From Thalassotalea_H castellviae (lineage in GTDB: Bacteria > Pseudomonadota > Gammaproteobacteria > Enterobacterales > Alteromonadaceae): a stretch of DNA of 64,000 bases. This document shows, piece by piece, positions 34,073 to 42,724 of this stretch (positions are counted from its first letter, which is position 1; each line of letters starts with the position of its first letter). The position numbers and the translations under genes are program-made. The stretch spans positions 62,001 to 126,000 of the forward strand of contig NZ_JAVRIF010000003.1 of the NCBI RefSeq assembly GCF_031846185.1, given 5' to 3'. The notes under the pieces were generated by a model, which worked only from the letters and a program-made list of their open reading frames with translations, searched no databases and was not told the DNA's origin.

Positions 34073-35788
34073 ATGGCGGCACCTAAATTAAAAATGCGGT
34101 TGGGTGATTTATTGGTACATGAACATATCATTACCAATGAACAGTTAATGCAAGCGTTAAATAGTCAAAAATCAACAGGTAGAAAACTTGGTGATACCTT
34201 GATTGAATTAGGGCATATTGCCGAACGCCAATTACTCGAGTTTTTAGCCCAGCAATTAGACGTCCCATTTTTAGATATTAGTCAACGAAGAATTGATCCC
34301 GCAGTAGCAAAACTTCTACCTGAAGTACATGCCCGTCGCTTGCGAGCTGTTATTATAGAAGATCAAGGAGATTCCGTCCTGTTAGGGATGAGTGATCCGG
34401 CTGATTTAAGTGGCTTAGATCAATTAGAACAAATGTTAGCCCCTAAAGCATTAAAGCTTGCGGTTGTGATGGAGTCGCAATTGTATGACGCTTTTGATGG
34501 TTTATATCGTCGAACGGCTGATATTGAATCGTTTGCCAGTCAGTTAGAAGAAGAATACGAACAAACTACCGACTTTGATTTAAGTACCTCTTTTGTTGAT
34601 GAAGGGGGCGATGCAACGGTTGGGAAATTACTGCAATCGGTATTTGAAGACGCCGTGCAAATGCGCGCATCAGATATTCATATTGAACCCGACGAGCATT
34701 TATTACGTATTCGTCAACGTATTGATGGGGTATTACAGGAAAACGTTTTAAAAGAAAATAAAATTGCTTCAGCCATGGTATTGCGTTTAAAACTAATGGC
34801 AGGTTTAGATATTTCTGAAAAACGTCTTCCTCAAGATGGCCGTTTTAATTTACAAATCAAAGGTCATTCAATTGACGTGCGTATGTCAACTATGCCTGTT
34901 CAACATGGTGAGTCAGTGGTAATGCGTTTACTCGATCAGTCTGCAGGTTTGTTGTCTCTAGATGAAACCGGTATGCCAGAAGATTTAGTCAAGCGGGTAA
35001 GAAATCAAATTTCTCGTCCACATGGTATGATTCTCGTAACTGGACCAACTGGTAGTGGTAAAACAACGACACTGTATGGTGCGTTAAGTGAGTTAAACCA
35101 ATCTAGTAAGAAAATTATTACCGTTGAAGACCCTGTTGAGTATCGATTACCTCGGGTAAATCAGGTGCAAGTTAATAGCAAAATAAACCTAACATTTTCA
35201 GGGGTACTGAGAACCGCGTTGCGTCAAGATCCTGATATTTTGATGGTAGGTGAGATGCGTGATCATGAAACCGTAGAAATAGGCCTACGTGGTGCATTAA
35301 CCGGTCACTTGGTATTATCAACTTTGCATACCAATGATGCTATCACGAGTGCGTTACGGTTAATGGACATGGGAGCTGCTGGCTTTTTAGTGGGTAGTTC
35401 GTTACGAGCGGTAATAGCACAACGACTTGTGCGGAAAATTTGCGATAAATGTCAGGAAGATTACCAGCCTAGCAGTCAAGAAAAATTGTGGCTAAACCAC
35501 CTCGCTGGTGACGCAGCCAATAGTGCAAGCTTTAAACAAGGCAAAGGTTGTCAAACTTGCCAATATACCGGTTACAAAGGACGTATAGGTGTTTTTGAGT
35601 TATTAGAAATGAATGAGCCGATGATGGCGGCTTTAAAACGTGAAGATGCCGAAAGCTTTACCGAGCTCTCCAAAGCAAATCCAACCTTTACTCCGTTAGC
35701 GGTGGCGGCCTTTAATTATGCCAACCAAGGTATTACAACGGTTGAAGAAGTCCTTCGTTTAGTCGAAATAGTTGATGTGAAAGAGTAG
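34073..35788 (+). CDS. mshE: MSHA pilus extension ATPase MshE, cyclic-di-GMP-binding
   Basis: The 571-residue GspE/PilB-family ATPase powers MSHA pilus extension. The N-terminal MshEN domain has two 24-residue cyclic-di-GMP motifs, starting RLGDLLVHEHIITNEQL (residues 9-32) and KLGDTLIELGHIAERQL (about 38-61). In Vibrio cholerae MshE this domain binds the nucleotide directly. The core has Walker A GPTGSGKT (about 324-331), the Asp and His boxes (GEMRDHETVE, LVLSTLHTND), and two CxxC pairs (CDKC, CQTC) of a zinc site. All catalytic parts are intact. The gene begins 5 bases after mshN. Confidence 0.95.
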   Translation: MAAPKLKMRLGDLLVHEHIITNEQLMQALNSQKSTGRKLGDTLIELGHIAERQLLEFLAQQLDVPFLDISQRRIDPAVAKLLPEVHARRLRAVIIEDQGDSVLLGMSDPADLSGLDQLEQMLAPKALKLAVVMESQLYDAFDGLYRRTADIESFASQLEEEYEQTTDFDLSTSFVDEGGDATVGKLLQSVFEDAVQMRASDIHIEPDEHLLRIRQRIDGVLQENVLKENKIASAMVLRLKLMAGLDISEKRLPQDGRFNLQIKGHSIDVRMSTMPVQHGESVVMRLLDQSAGLLSLDETGMPEDLVKRVRNQISRPHGMILVTGPTGSGKTTTLYGALSELNQSSKKIITVEDPVEYRLPRVNQVQVNSKINLTFSGVLRTALRQDPDILMVGEMRDHETVEIGLRGALTGHLVLSTLHTNDAITSALRLMDMGAAGFLVGSSLRAVIAQRLVRKICDKCQEDYQPSSQEKLWLNHLAGDAANSASFKQGKGCQTCQYTGYKGRIGVFELLEMNEPMMAALKREDAESFTELSKANPTFTPLAVAAFNYANQGITTVEEVLRLVEIVDVKE

Positions 35789-35792
35789 TTGA

Positions 35793-37034
35793 ATGGCAGC
35801 ATTTAGTTATATTGGTCGTAATTCCCAAGGAGCCCAAGTCAAAGGCTCTATTGATGCGCCGAACGCAAATGCCGCCGCCGAGCAATTGTCACGGCAGCAA
35901 ATTATTCCGATATCTATCGAACAAGCAAAAAAACTGACCGACAATTCCGGGGATCTCGGGCAGATAGATATAGGTGATTTATTAGGGTTTTCAGCGATAT
36001 CATTAGATGACTTAATTGTTTTTTGTCGGCAAATGTATGCATTAGTGCGTTCGGGCGTTCCTATTTTGCGTGCGATAAATGGTATGGCAGAATCGAGTAA
36101 TTCCCCCAAACTTAAAGTGGCGTTAGCTGAGATAGCAACTCAACTTGAAGGTGGTTATGAACTTTCTTCCGCGTTACATCAACACCCAAAATTGTTTTCC
36201 CCACTTTTTGTATCATTAGTGCATGTCGGTGAAAATACTGGCCAACTTGATGAAGCGTTTAGTAAATTAGCCAGTTACTTTGAGCGCGAACAAGATACCC
36301 GTAAACGAATAAAAACAGCCTTACGTTATCCGTCTTTTGTTTTAGGGGCGATAGCCATCGCGATTGTTATTTTGAATATTTTTGTTATACCGACATTTGC
36401 GAATATGTTTTCAAAATTAGGGGCTGACTTACCATGGGCGACGAAAGCTCTCATCTCAAGTTCTAATTTTTTCTTAGATTATTGGCCACACTTACTGGTG
36501 GTATGTATAGGTGTTTTCTTTGGTTTAAGGGCGTATTTAAAAACAGAAAAAGGCTTATACCAATGGGACAGAATAAAAACAAGATTACCCATTGTAGGCT
36601 CTATCATTGAACGTTCAATACTTTCTCGCTTCTCACATAGTTTTGCTATCGTATTAAAAGCAGGGGTTCCGATGACATCCGGATTAACGCTTGTTTCTGA
36701 TGCAGTTGATAATACCTATATGAGTGAAAAAATTATTGCCATGCGTACCGGAATAGAAAGTGGTGATAGTTTATTACGCTCAGCCGTTGGCAGTAAATTA
36801 TTCACGCCGTTAGTGTTGCAAATGATCGCAGTAGGTGAAGAAACCGGACGAGTGGATGAACTACTTGAAGAAGTCGGTGATTACTACGAACGTGAAGTTG
36901 ATTATGAATTGGGCACCTTAACGGCAAAAATTGAACCTATCTTGATCGCGATTGTAGCGTCAATGGTCTTAATTTTAGCTTTAGGTATATTTACACCTAT
37001 GTGGGACATGATGTCGGCATTTAAGGGTAAATAA
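35793..37034 (+). CDS. mshG: MSHA inner-membrane platform protein MshG (PilC/GspF-like)
   Basis: The 413-residue protein has two repeated GspF domains: FCRQMYALVRSGVPILRAINGMAE and LSRFSHSFAIVLKAGVPMTSGLTL. Membrane segments lie near residues 175-200, 225-245 and 380-402. It anchors pilin assembly and contacts MshE. It follows mshE by 4 bases, and its stop shares a base with the mshF start (TAATG). Confidence 0.94.
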   Translation: MAAFSYIGRNSQGAQVKGSIDAPNANAAAEQLSRQQIIPISIEQAKKLTDNSGDLGQIDIGDLLGFSAISLDDLIVFCRQMYALVRSGVPILRAINGMAESSNSPKLKVALAEIATQLEGGYELSSALHQHPKLFSPLFVSLVHVGENTGQLDEAFSKLASYFEREQDTRKRIKTALRYPSFVLGAIAIAIVILNIFVIPTFANMFSKLGADLPWATKALISSSNFFLDYWPHLLVVCIGVFFGLRAYLKTEKGLYQWDRIKTRLPIVGSIIERSILSRFSHSFAIVLKAGVPMTSGLTLVSDAVDNTYMSEKIIAMRTGIESGDSLLRSAVGSKLFTPLVLQMIAVGEETGRVDELLEEVGDYYEREVDYELGTLTAKIEPILIAIVASMVLILALGIFTPMWDMMSAFKGK

Positions 37035-37546
37035 TGACCAAATATGCCGGGGTAAATAATCGTGAAAAAACGCTCGGTGAAAATGTACTTATTATCGCGT
37101 TAATTGCGGTATTAATGGCGAGTTTTTTATATTACTTTTTTAAACAAGAACGCCAATTAACAGAGGTAGGGTTTGATGCGGTAGCGCGTAATTTTTCTGC
37201 CAGTGTTTTAGCGATTAGAGCGCAATGGTTTATGGATGGTCAGCCGGATGAAATTGATTTAAAGGAAACCGGCAAACCGGGTGTCACCTTAAAGGTGAAC
37301 CAACAAGGTTGGCTTGATTTTGACGATGATAATGAAAAGTGTCAAAAAATTTGGGTAGCGTTAATGGCAACAGACTTGTTTTTTATGAACCAACCCATTG
37401 CTGTACTTGAAATTCAAACTCACAGCACTGAGAGTAAAGCGATAAACAATAAATTTGTCACTATTTGCCGGTATAGTTTACCTACTGGAGAAAGCTTTGA
37501 TTATAATCTGGCAAATGGAAAAGTAAGTGTTAACAATCGTAGTTAA
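37034..37546 (+). CDS. mshF: MSHA biogenesis protein MshF
   Basis: The 170-residue protein has one N-terminal membrane segment (about residues 17-33) and a periplasmic part with LAIRAQWFMDGQPDEIDL. A motif like RAQW also occurs in MshB, so the protein may be a distant pseudopilin-related partner. The function in pilus assembly is not known in detail. It is named from its place between mshG and mshB and its size. It is the last gene of the tightly packed machinery block: 148 bases separate it from mshB. Confidence 0.8.
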   Translation: MTKYAGVNNREKTLGENVLIIALIAVLMASFLYYFFKQERQLTEVGFDAVARNFSASVLAIRAQWFMDGQPDEIDLKETGKPGVTLKVNQQGWLDFDDDNEKCQKIWVALMATDLFFMNQPIAVLEIQTHSTESKAINNKFVTICRYSLPTGESFDYNLANGKVSVNNRS

Positions 37547-37642
37547 GCATTGGCTTTGATGACGTGTTATTTTGATTAATCTCAATTGTGAATGAAATAA
37601 TGCAAACTTATTAACGAATTAAGTGACTTAGCTAGTGAAACG

Positions 37643-37675
37643 TTGTTAGAATCAATTTATATAAGATTGTTAGAA
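37643..37675 (+). repeat. Direct repeat upstream of mshB
   Basis: TTGTTAGAA occurs at 37643-37651 and again at 37667-37675, starts 24 bases apart. Both lie in the 148-base gap between mshF and mshB, where a pilin promoter is expected. No convincing -35/-10 pair was found. Two turns of helix between copies would suit a dimeric regulator, but this is speculative. Confidence 0.3.
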
Positions 37676-37694
37676 AAGAATATTAGAGGTTGAT

Positions 37695-38306
37695 ATGAAA
37701 AAACAGTCAGGTTTTACCCTTATAGAATTAGTGATTGTTGTGGTTATTCTAGGCTTTTTGGCGGTCACGGCAATTCCTAAGTTTCTTGATCTTACCGACC
37801 AAGCTAAGCAAGCTAATATTGAAGGCATGGCTGGAGGGTTTGCAACTGCGGTTTCGTTAACGCGTGCTCAATGGGAAGCGGAAGGTCGTCCTCAAGACAC
37901 TAACACAAACTTTGTTAATTATGATGGCTCAGCGTTGTATTTAACAACACCAGCAACCAATACCAATGCTTTTCGACCAGGTTACCCTATGGGATTAACT
38001 ACTACTGGCGCGAATAATGGTAATATGAACACAACTCGATGTATTGAAGTATGGAATAATATTCTGGCTCAACCTCCGTCAATTTCTGACACGGCGGCTG
38101 ATCTGAACAACGGTGCGAATATTGACTATTTCGTTGTGCAATCAGTAGGTACGGGGAGTAACGGTAATAACACGTGTATCTTTTACTTAAAAGAGTCTTT
38201 ACCAAAGTCGGGTGGCTCATTTGTTACGCCTACAACAACTGCTCAGGGTAATAATTTTACTTACGACCCAGCTTCAAGCACAGTAGCAATTACTATTAAT
38301 AATTAA
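37695..38306 (+). CDS. mshB: MSHA minor pilin MshB
   Basis: The 203-residue type IV prepilin has the leader MKKQSG and the cleavage/methylation site G|FTLIEL with Glu5 of the mature protein, then the hydrophobic helix VIVVVILGFLAVTAIPKFLDL. The globular part carries ALSLTRAQWEAEGRPQ-like sequence and Cys residues near RCIEVW and NTCIFYL that could pair. A prepilin peptidase outside this window must process it. It opens the pilin block after a 148-base gap with AGAGG before the ATG. Confidence 0.9.
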   Translation: MKKQSGFTLIELVIVVVILGFLAVTAIPKFLDLTDQAKQANIEGMAGGFATAVSLTRAQWEAEGRPQDTNTNFVNYDGSALYLTTPATNTNAFRPGYPMGLTTTGANNGNMNTTRCIEVWNNILAQPPSISDTAADLNNGANIDYFVVQSVGTGSNGNNTCIFYLKESLPKSGGSFVTPTTTAQGNNFTYDPASSTVAITINN

Positions 38307-38339
38307 TCAACAAATTCTATTCAAGAGTAAGGTAGTTAA

Positions 38340-38852
38340 ATGAAAAATTTATCGAATATAAAGACAAAAAACCAAGGCTTCACGCTAATAGAATTAGTGG
38401 TAGTTATTGTGATTCTAGGTATTTTAGCGGCAACTGCAGCACCTAAGTTTATTGATTTAACTGGTGATGCGAAAGCATCAGTTATGGAAGGTGCGTTAGG
38501 GAGTATTGAAAGTGCTGTCAGTATGGTACATGCCAAATCATTAGTACAAGGGAAAGCAACAGGCAACAACACGGTTATAATCAATAGTCTTTATTATGCT
38601 GTAGCAAATGGCTACCCTCGTGCGGCGAATTTAGGAACTGGTGCTGGTGATACCGCAGCTAATGCAATTGGGATTTTAGGGTTGATTGATATAGACTCTT
38701 CAGCTTCTGGTGATTTTGTCGTTACCGATGCTACACCTGCTCTTATTCAACATCGAAGTGCAACTACCGCGGCAAACTGCCAAATCTCTTACCCAGACTC
38801 TACAGGTTCTGGTGTTAGACCTGATATTACTATTACTACGTCAGGCTGTTAA
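38340..38852 (+). CDS. mshA: MSHA major pilin MshA
   Basis: The 170-residue prepilin has a 13-residue leader MKNLSNIKTKNQG cut before FTLIELVVVIVILGILAATAAPKFIDL, closely matching Vibrio MshA. Two Cys near the C-terminus (ANCQISYP and the terminal SGC) form the usual disulfide loop. The gene is 33 bases after mshB and is followed at once by a strong terminator, as expected for the most abundant pilin. A second, related pilin gene follows the terminator. Confidence 0.92.
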   Translation: MKNLSNIKTKNQGFTLIELVVVIVILGILAATAAPKFIDLTGDAKASVMEGALGSIESAVSMVHAKSLVQGKATGNNTVIINSLYYAVANGYPRAANLGTGAGDTAANAIGILGLIDIDSSASGDFVVTDATPALIQHRSATTAANCQISYPDSTGSGVRPDITITTSGC

Positions 38853-38884
38853 TTCTTGCCATTATGGTAAAATTTGATATCTTC

Positions 38885-38910
38885 AAAGGAGAGCATTGCT
38901 CTCCTTTTTT
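38885..38910 (+). terminator. Terminator/attenuator between the two major-type pilin genes
   Basis: AAAGGAGAGC and GCTCTCCTTT form a 10-bp stem with a 3-base loop ending in six Ts, 33 bases after the mshA stop and 25 bases before the next pilin gene. It would cap the mshA message and let only part of transcription reach mshC-mshP. Confidence 0.9.
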
Positions 38911-38934
38911 AATGTATTTTAAAGTGATTTGTAG

Positions 38935-39417
38935 ATGAAAAGTAAAGGTTTTACGCTAATCGAGTTAATAGTTGTCATTGTCATTCTAGGCATTCTTGCC
39001 GCAACGGCCGCGCCGAAATTTATTAATTTAGAAGCCGATGCACACACCGCCACATTACAGGCTGTGAAAGCGTCTATGGAAGGTGCATCTGCTCTGGTTT
39101 ACGGTAAAGCGATAGTTAAAGGCATTCATAACGAGCCAAGTTCTTTCCCGGCATTACCTTCAATAACTATTGCTGGCGGGGTTACTGTTTATACTCATTA
39201 TGGTTATCCATTAGGCACAGATACAGAGTGGAAAAAATTAATAGATTACGACACTGATGCCTTTAGTATGCAAAAGTCAACCGACTCAACCAGAGTGTAT
39301 GTTTATCGAACAGGTGATCCCGTACCTACTTCAACGAGTGATGCCTGCATAGTTCATTACACTCGTTCTACAGGTGCCAATACTAAACCTATCATTGGCG
39401 TTAACAAGTGTAACTAA
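38935..39417 (+). CDS. Second MshA-like type IV pilin
   Basis: The 160-residue prepilin has a short leader MKSKG cut before FTLIELIVVIVILGILAATAAPKFINL, nearly the same helix as MshA. The globular part is different: it lacks the mshA loop sequence but keeps two Cys near the end (SDACIVHY and VNKCN). A duplicate with a diverged head may be a minor pilin, an alternative major pilin, or an adhesive subunit. It lies after the terminator of mshA with no clear promoter of its own in the 25-base gap, so it probably depends on read-through. Confidence 0.9.
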   Translation: MKSKGFTLIELIVVIVILGILAATAAPKFINLEADAHTATLQAVKASMEGASALVYGKAIVKGIHNEPSSFPALPSITIAGGVTVYTHYGYPLGTDTEWKKLIDYDTDAFSMQKSTDSTRVYVYRTGDPVPTSTSDACIVHYTRSTGANTKPIIGVNKCN

Positions 39418-39431
39418 ATCAAGGTACTTGT

Positions 39432-39950
39432 ATGAGACCTAAAATCGTTCCCAGTAAGCAGATAAAATCATCTGGTTTTACCTTGATTGAATTACTTGTG
39501 ACTATCATTATTTTAGGTATTTTATCGGCAACGATAGTACCAAGAATGTTTTCCACTAATGGTTTTGAAGCATACGCATATCGTACCGAAGTTATATCAA
39601 CATTGCGTAATATTCAGCTTAGAGCAATGCAGCAAACCGTTGATACGGCCATTTGCCGACAAATAAAAATATCGAATGATAATAAAATAATTGGTTTACT
39701 TAAAACCGATACCGATAAGGCAAATAACTGTGATACAAACTTATGGCAAGATGCGCAAGCTGGTGAAACTACAAGTGTTGAAGTAGATGCTGATCATACG
39801 GTGACTTTTACTTATAGCGATACTGGAGTATTTTCTTTTGATCAAATGGGCCGTCCTGTTGACTGTGCTGCGCCTTGTGAAATTTATATTGAAGGTGAAG
39901 AAACGTTAACCATTACCATTGAACCAGAAGGATACATTCATGCGTCCTAA
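39432..39950 (+). CDS. mshC: MSHA minor pilin MshC
   Basis: The 172-residue prepilin has the leader MRPKIVPSKQIKSSG cut before FTLIELLVTIIILGILSATIVPRMF. The globular part contains FSFDQMGRPVDCAAPCEIYIEGEETLTITIEPEGYIH, a GspH/MshC-type ending. It is presumed to sit in the pilus-tip initiation complex. The start lies 14 bases after the preceding pilin, and its end overlaps the mshD start by 11 bases. Confidence 0.88.
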   Translation: MRPKIVPSKQIKSSGFTLIELLVTIIILGILSATIVPRMFSTNGFEAYAYRTEVISTLRNIQLRAMQQTVDTAICRQIKISNDNKIIGLLKTDTDKANNCDTNLWQDAQAGETTSVEVDADHTVTFTYSDTGVFSFDQMGRPVDCAAPCEIYIEGEETLTITIEPEGYIHAS

Positions 39951-40509
39951 TTTGGCTCGTTTTAACATGTGCAGTTATCGTAATTCCTTGGTTTCAGGTT
40001 TTACTTTAATAGAAACGGTTATTGGTATTGTGGTTTTATCGATAGCCTTTTCAGTATTAATCACGTTAATTTATCCGATGACAGAACAAAGTGCTGATCA
40101 ACTTCATCAAATTAAAGCGGCTGAACTCGGCCAGTCGATGCTCAACGAGATCCAACAAAAAGCCTTTGATGAGAACTCAGATAAGACGGGTGGACTCATT
40201 CGATGTGGTGAAACTTCAGCCCCTGCTTGTAGCACTATTATGGGATCGGAAGGTGAAACCAGAGGGACCTATGATGACGTTGATGATTATAATGAGATCA
40301 ACCATGGAAATGATATTGAAAACTCATTGAATGATCATTCTCTTGATGCCTTATATATCGGTTATAGCGTCGATGTGACTGTATGTAACGATGGTGATTA
40401 TAATGGCCAATGTGATGCAACAACCAATATTGCTAAATTGATCACCGTAACAGTTAAAACACCAACAGGTTTTGATATTGTTTTTTCCACGTATCGAGCA
40501 AATTTCTGA
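39940..40509 (+). CDS. mshD: MSHA minor pilin MshD
   Basis: The 189-residue prepilin has a 20-residue leader ending NSLVSG, then FTLIETVIGIVVLSIAFSVLITLIYPM. It is a GspI/PilV-like helix with Glu5 present. I chose the ATG at 39940, because AGAAGGA stands 7 bases before it, over the upstream ATG in the open frame. Its stop shares bases with the mshO start (TGATG). The head has an acidic stretch (DDVDDYNEINHGNDIEN). Confidence 0.87.
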   Translation: MRPNLARFNMCSYRNSLVSGFTLIETVIGIVVLSIAFSVLITLIYPMTEQSADQLHQIKAAELGQSMLNEIQQKAFDENSDKTGGLIRCGETSAPACSTIMGSEGETRGTYDDVDDYNEINHGNDIENSLNDHSLDALYIGYSVDVTVCNDGDYNGQCDATTNIAKLITVTVKTPTGFDIVFSTYRANF

Positions 40510-41294
40510 TGAGTCGACCAATCGCTAAAAAGCAATCAGGCTTTACACTTGTAGAATTAGTTACCGTTATTGTTATTCTCGGTATACTTGCCGTTGGAAT
40601 GAGTAATTTTTTACAGTTTGGTAGTCGAATTTTTACCGAAACGAGTGCTCGTGACCAATTGGTGTCATCGGCACGATTTGCTATTGAGCGTCTAAATCGT
40701 GAAGTTCGCCATGCAGTACCTAATAGCGCTAAAGTTGATAATGCTAGCGGCAATTGTTTGTCATTTTTTCCAACCATTGCTAGTACTATATATAACGACA
40801 TACCTGTATCACCAGAGGCAAACAGCAATACAATCACTATAATACCATTTGATGATAGTGATATTGCTTTGGCTAACCATGTGATCGTTTATCCTTTGAT
40901 GGCGTCAGATTTTACCCCTTCCGCTAATACTAAATTCCATGCGTTTAACTTACCTATTGATAAGACTCTGACGCCGTGGGAGTTAAGTTTCTCTTCACCG
41001 GTTACTTTTGCCACTGACTCTCCAACCCAAAGAATATTTTTCTATGGAAATGAAGTCAGTTATTGTGTGGTTGGTACGCAACTTATTCGAACCTCCGATG
41101 GCAATAGTTCATTAATGGCAGATGATATTCTAAATTACTATAATGCTAATAATGTCGCAGCATTTAAGCTAACGGAAGCCAGCCAAACAAGAAACGCCAC
41201 TATTCAAATACGATTACTCTTTGGTGTGAACGGCGAAGAGAGCGGTGAACAAGTCACGTTTAATAACGAAATACAGGTGCCGAATGTTCCTTGA
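40509..41294 (+). CDS. mshO: MSHA minor pilin MshO
   Basis: The 261-residue prepilin has the leader MSRPIAKKQSG cut before FTLVELVTVIVILGILAVGMSNFLQFG. It also contains ARFAIERLNREVRHAVPNS, typical of GspJ/PilW-like minor pilins. It is the largest pilin of the set and likely belongs to the tip complex. It is coupled to mshD and overlaps mshP by 11 bases. Confidence 0.88.
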   Translation: MSRPIAKKQSGFTLVELVTVIVILGILAVGMSNFLQFGSRIFTETSARDQLVSSARFAIERLNREVRHAVPNSAKVDNASGNCLSFFPTIASTIYNDIPVSPEANSNTITIIPFDDSDIALANHVIVYPLMASDFTPSANTKFHAFNLPIDKTLTPWELSFSSPVTFATDSPTQRIFFYGNEVSYCVVGTQLIRTSDGNSSLMADDILNYYNANNVAAFKLTEASQTRNATIQIRLLFGVNGEESGEQVTFNNEIQVPNVP

Positions 41295-41769
41295 TGTATC
41301 TAATACTAAAGATTCTCTCAATAAGTCGTTCAACAAGCGAAGCAAGGTTATTAAATTGCACAAGCAAAGTGGTAGCTCACTGGTGATCGCAATCTTTGTT
41401 ATCGTGATAATTTCAATGTTAGGTGCAGCATTAGTGAAAATGATACGCTCAAGTTCAGACAGTATTGTTTATGAAGTGTTAGGCACACGCGCTTATAATG
41501 CGGCACAAATTGGCCTACAGTGGCAATTACAGCAATTATTTCCACTTGATAATACTAACCAATTAACTTGCGCGGCCGTGTCAAACAACCCTCCTGACAT
41601 AAGTAGTCATGCTGGTTTAGAACATTGCCAGGTTAATGCGCCTATCAGCTGTAATGATGAAGGAGAGATATTAGGTACACGGTATTATACTATAACGAGC
41701 ACTGGGCAATGCGAAGTTGCCGGTGTTATAACTTCAAGAACATTAGAGGTGCAAGCACGTTCTTTGTAA
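41284..41769 (+). CDS. mshP: MSHA biogenesis protein MshP (PilX-like)
   Basis: The 161-residue protein has a cytoplasmic start, then QSGSSLVIAIFVIVIISMLGAALVKMI. This is a PilX/GspK-like membrane helix without the normal FTLIE cleavage site. The rest is periplasmic and has five Cys residues. The ATG at 41284 lies inside the mshO end with CAGGTG before it. Upstream codons of the open frame start with GTG inside mshO and are less likely. A hairpin terminator follows 17 bases after the stop. Confidence 0.83.
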   Translation: MFLDVSNTKDSLNKSFNKRSKVIKLHKQSGSSLVIAIFVIVIISMLGAALVKMIRSSSDSIVYEVLGTRAYNAAQIGLQWQLQQLFPLDNTNQLTCAAVSNNPPDISSHAGLEHCQVNAPISCNDEGEILGTRYYTITSTGQCEVAGVITSRTLEVQARSL

Positions 41770-41785
41770 CTGTTATTTAACAAAA

Positions 41786-41810
41786 AAGTGTAAAAACATT
41801 TTACACTTTG
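41786..41810. terminator. Terminator after mshP
   Basis: AAAGTGTAAAA and TTTTACACTTT form a perfect 11-bp stem with the loop ACA, 17 bases after mshP. It is AT-rich but long. The next Ts follow after one G. It would separate the mshP transcript from the PEP-CTERM gene. Confidence 0.7.
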
Positions 41811-41861
41811 TTTATTATGGAAAAAAGTTGTTTTTATAAGTAATTGAATTTCATGCTGTTT

Positions 41862-41891
41862 TTGATGTTGGCTCACTAGTTGCATTACTAT
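41862..41891 (+). promoter_or_regulatory. Possible promoter of the PEP-CTERM gene
   Basis: TTGATG (41862-41867) and TACTAT (41886-41891) lie 18 bases apart, 44 bases before the ATG. This is a modest sigma-70 match. It gains weight from the terminator just upstream, which means the gene needs its own start of transcription. Confidence 0.35.
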
Positions 41892-41934
41892 GAGCAATTG
41901 TAAAGTTGTCTAATCATTAATACGAGGTTTTTTA

Positions 41935-42546
41935 ATGTTTAAGTTTGCTATTAGCGTTTTATTTGCACTTTCATTGTTTGTTTCAAACGCGTCAAATGCG
42001 TCTATTCTTTTTGTTGATTATTCAGGTGACTATACTGAAGATAAGCTAACGTCTGATTTACTCGATATTAATTTTATTAATATTGGTGATTGGGACTACG
42101 TATGGGCATCGCCTGTTAACACTGAATTTTGGGATAGTGATGGTGATCACCTTTATGATAATCGCTTACTAACGGCAGACTTCCAGTTAAACTGGCAAGA
42201 AGCACAAGATTGGCAATTACAATTGTTACGTGATTTAGGGGTTGAAGCCTTTTTTAATGAAGAGACTGGCGAATATATTGAAGCAGTCAAATATTGGAAT
42301 ACAGGTTTCACTGGATTATCTTCAAGTATTGCCACTCCTGATGCGGTGACAACTTCTGATTTTGCTTCTGGATTTATTAGTAGTGCATTCAATGGAATTG
42401 GTTTTGATTTCGCTGATACGTTTTATGTTCGCGAAGCTTCTAAGCGCCCAGATGCAATTTCAACTCAAGTACCAGAGCCGGCGACTTTATTAATTTTTTC
42501 ATTTGCGTTAATTGCTTTGTCGTTAAGAGCCCGATTCATAAAATAA
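41935..42546 (+). CDS. PEP-CTERM sorting-domain protein
   Basis: The 203-residue protein has a signal peptide (about 1-22, ending SNASNA), a mature part of about 155 residues rich in Asp, Trp and aromatic residues, and a C-terminal sorting signal. That signal is VPEPATLL, a hydrophobic helix, and a basic end RARFIK (residues 179-203). Such tails are recognised by exosortase (EpsH-type) enzymes in bacteria that make extracellular polysaccharide. The mature part contains no Cys and no domain I recognise. The gene has a GAGG site and sits between two terminators, in a place where MSHA loci normally pass directly from mshP to mshQ. No exosortase gene is in the window. Confidence 0.85.
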   Translation: MFKFAISVLFALSLFVSNASNASILFVDYSGDYTEDKLTSDLLDINFINIGDWDYVWASPVNTEFWDSDGDHLYDNRLLTADFQLNWQEAQDWQLQLLRDLGVEAFFNEETGEYIEAVKYWNTGFTGLSSSIATPDAVTTSDFASGFISSAFNGIGFDFADTFYVREASKRPDAISTQVPEPATLLIFSFALIALSLRARFIK

Positions 42547-42575
42547 TAAATTTTATAGCTAGTTTCATGAAATTT

Positions 42576-42607
42576 AGCCTTGCAGGATGCAAGGCTTTTT
42601 CTTTTTT
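42576..42607 (+). terminator. Terminator after the PEP-CTERM gene
   Basis: AGCCTTGCA and TGCAAGGCT form a perfect 9-bp stem with the loop GGA and then a long T-run broken by one C. It lies 29 bases after the stop and 117 bases before mshQ. Confidence 0.92.
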
Positions 42608-42724
42608 AGTCACCATAAAAATAGAAATATCTACATAAATACAAGTCGTTACTTGTGAAAATATAGGGTTAAGAGTAACTTTAGCGTATAGTTATAAATA
42701 TGTTTGACGCTTGGGCCGCTTTAA

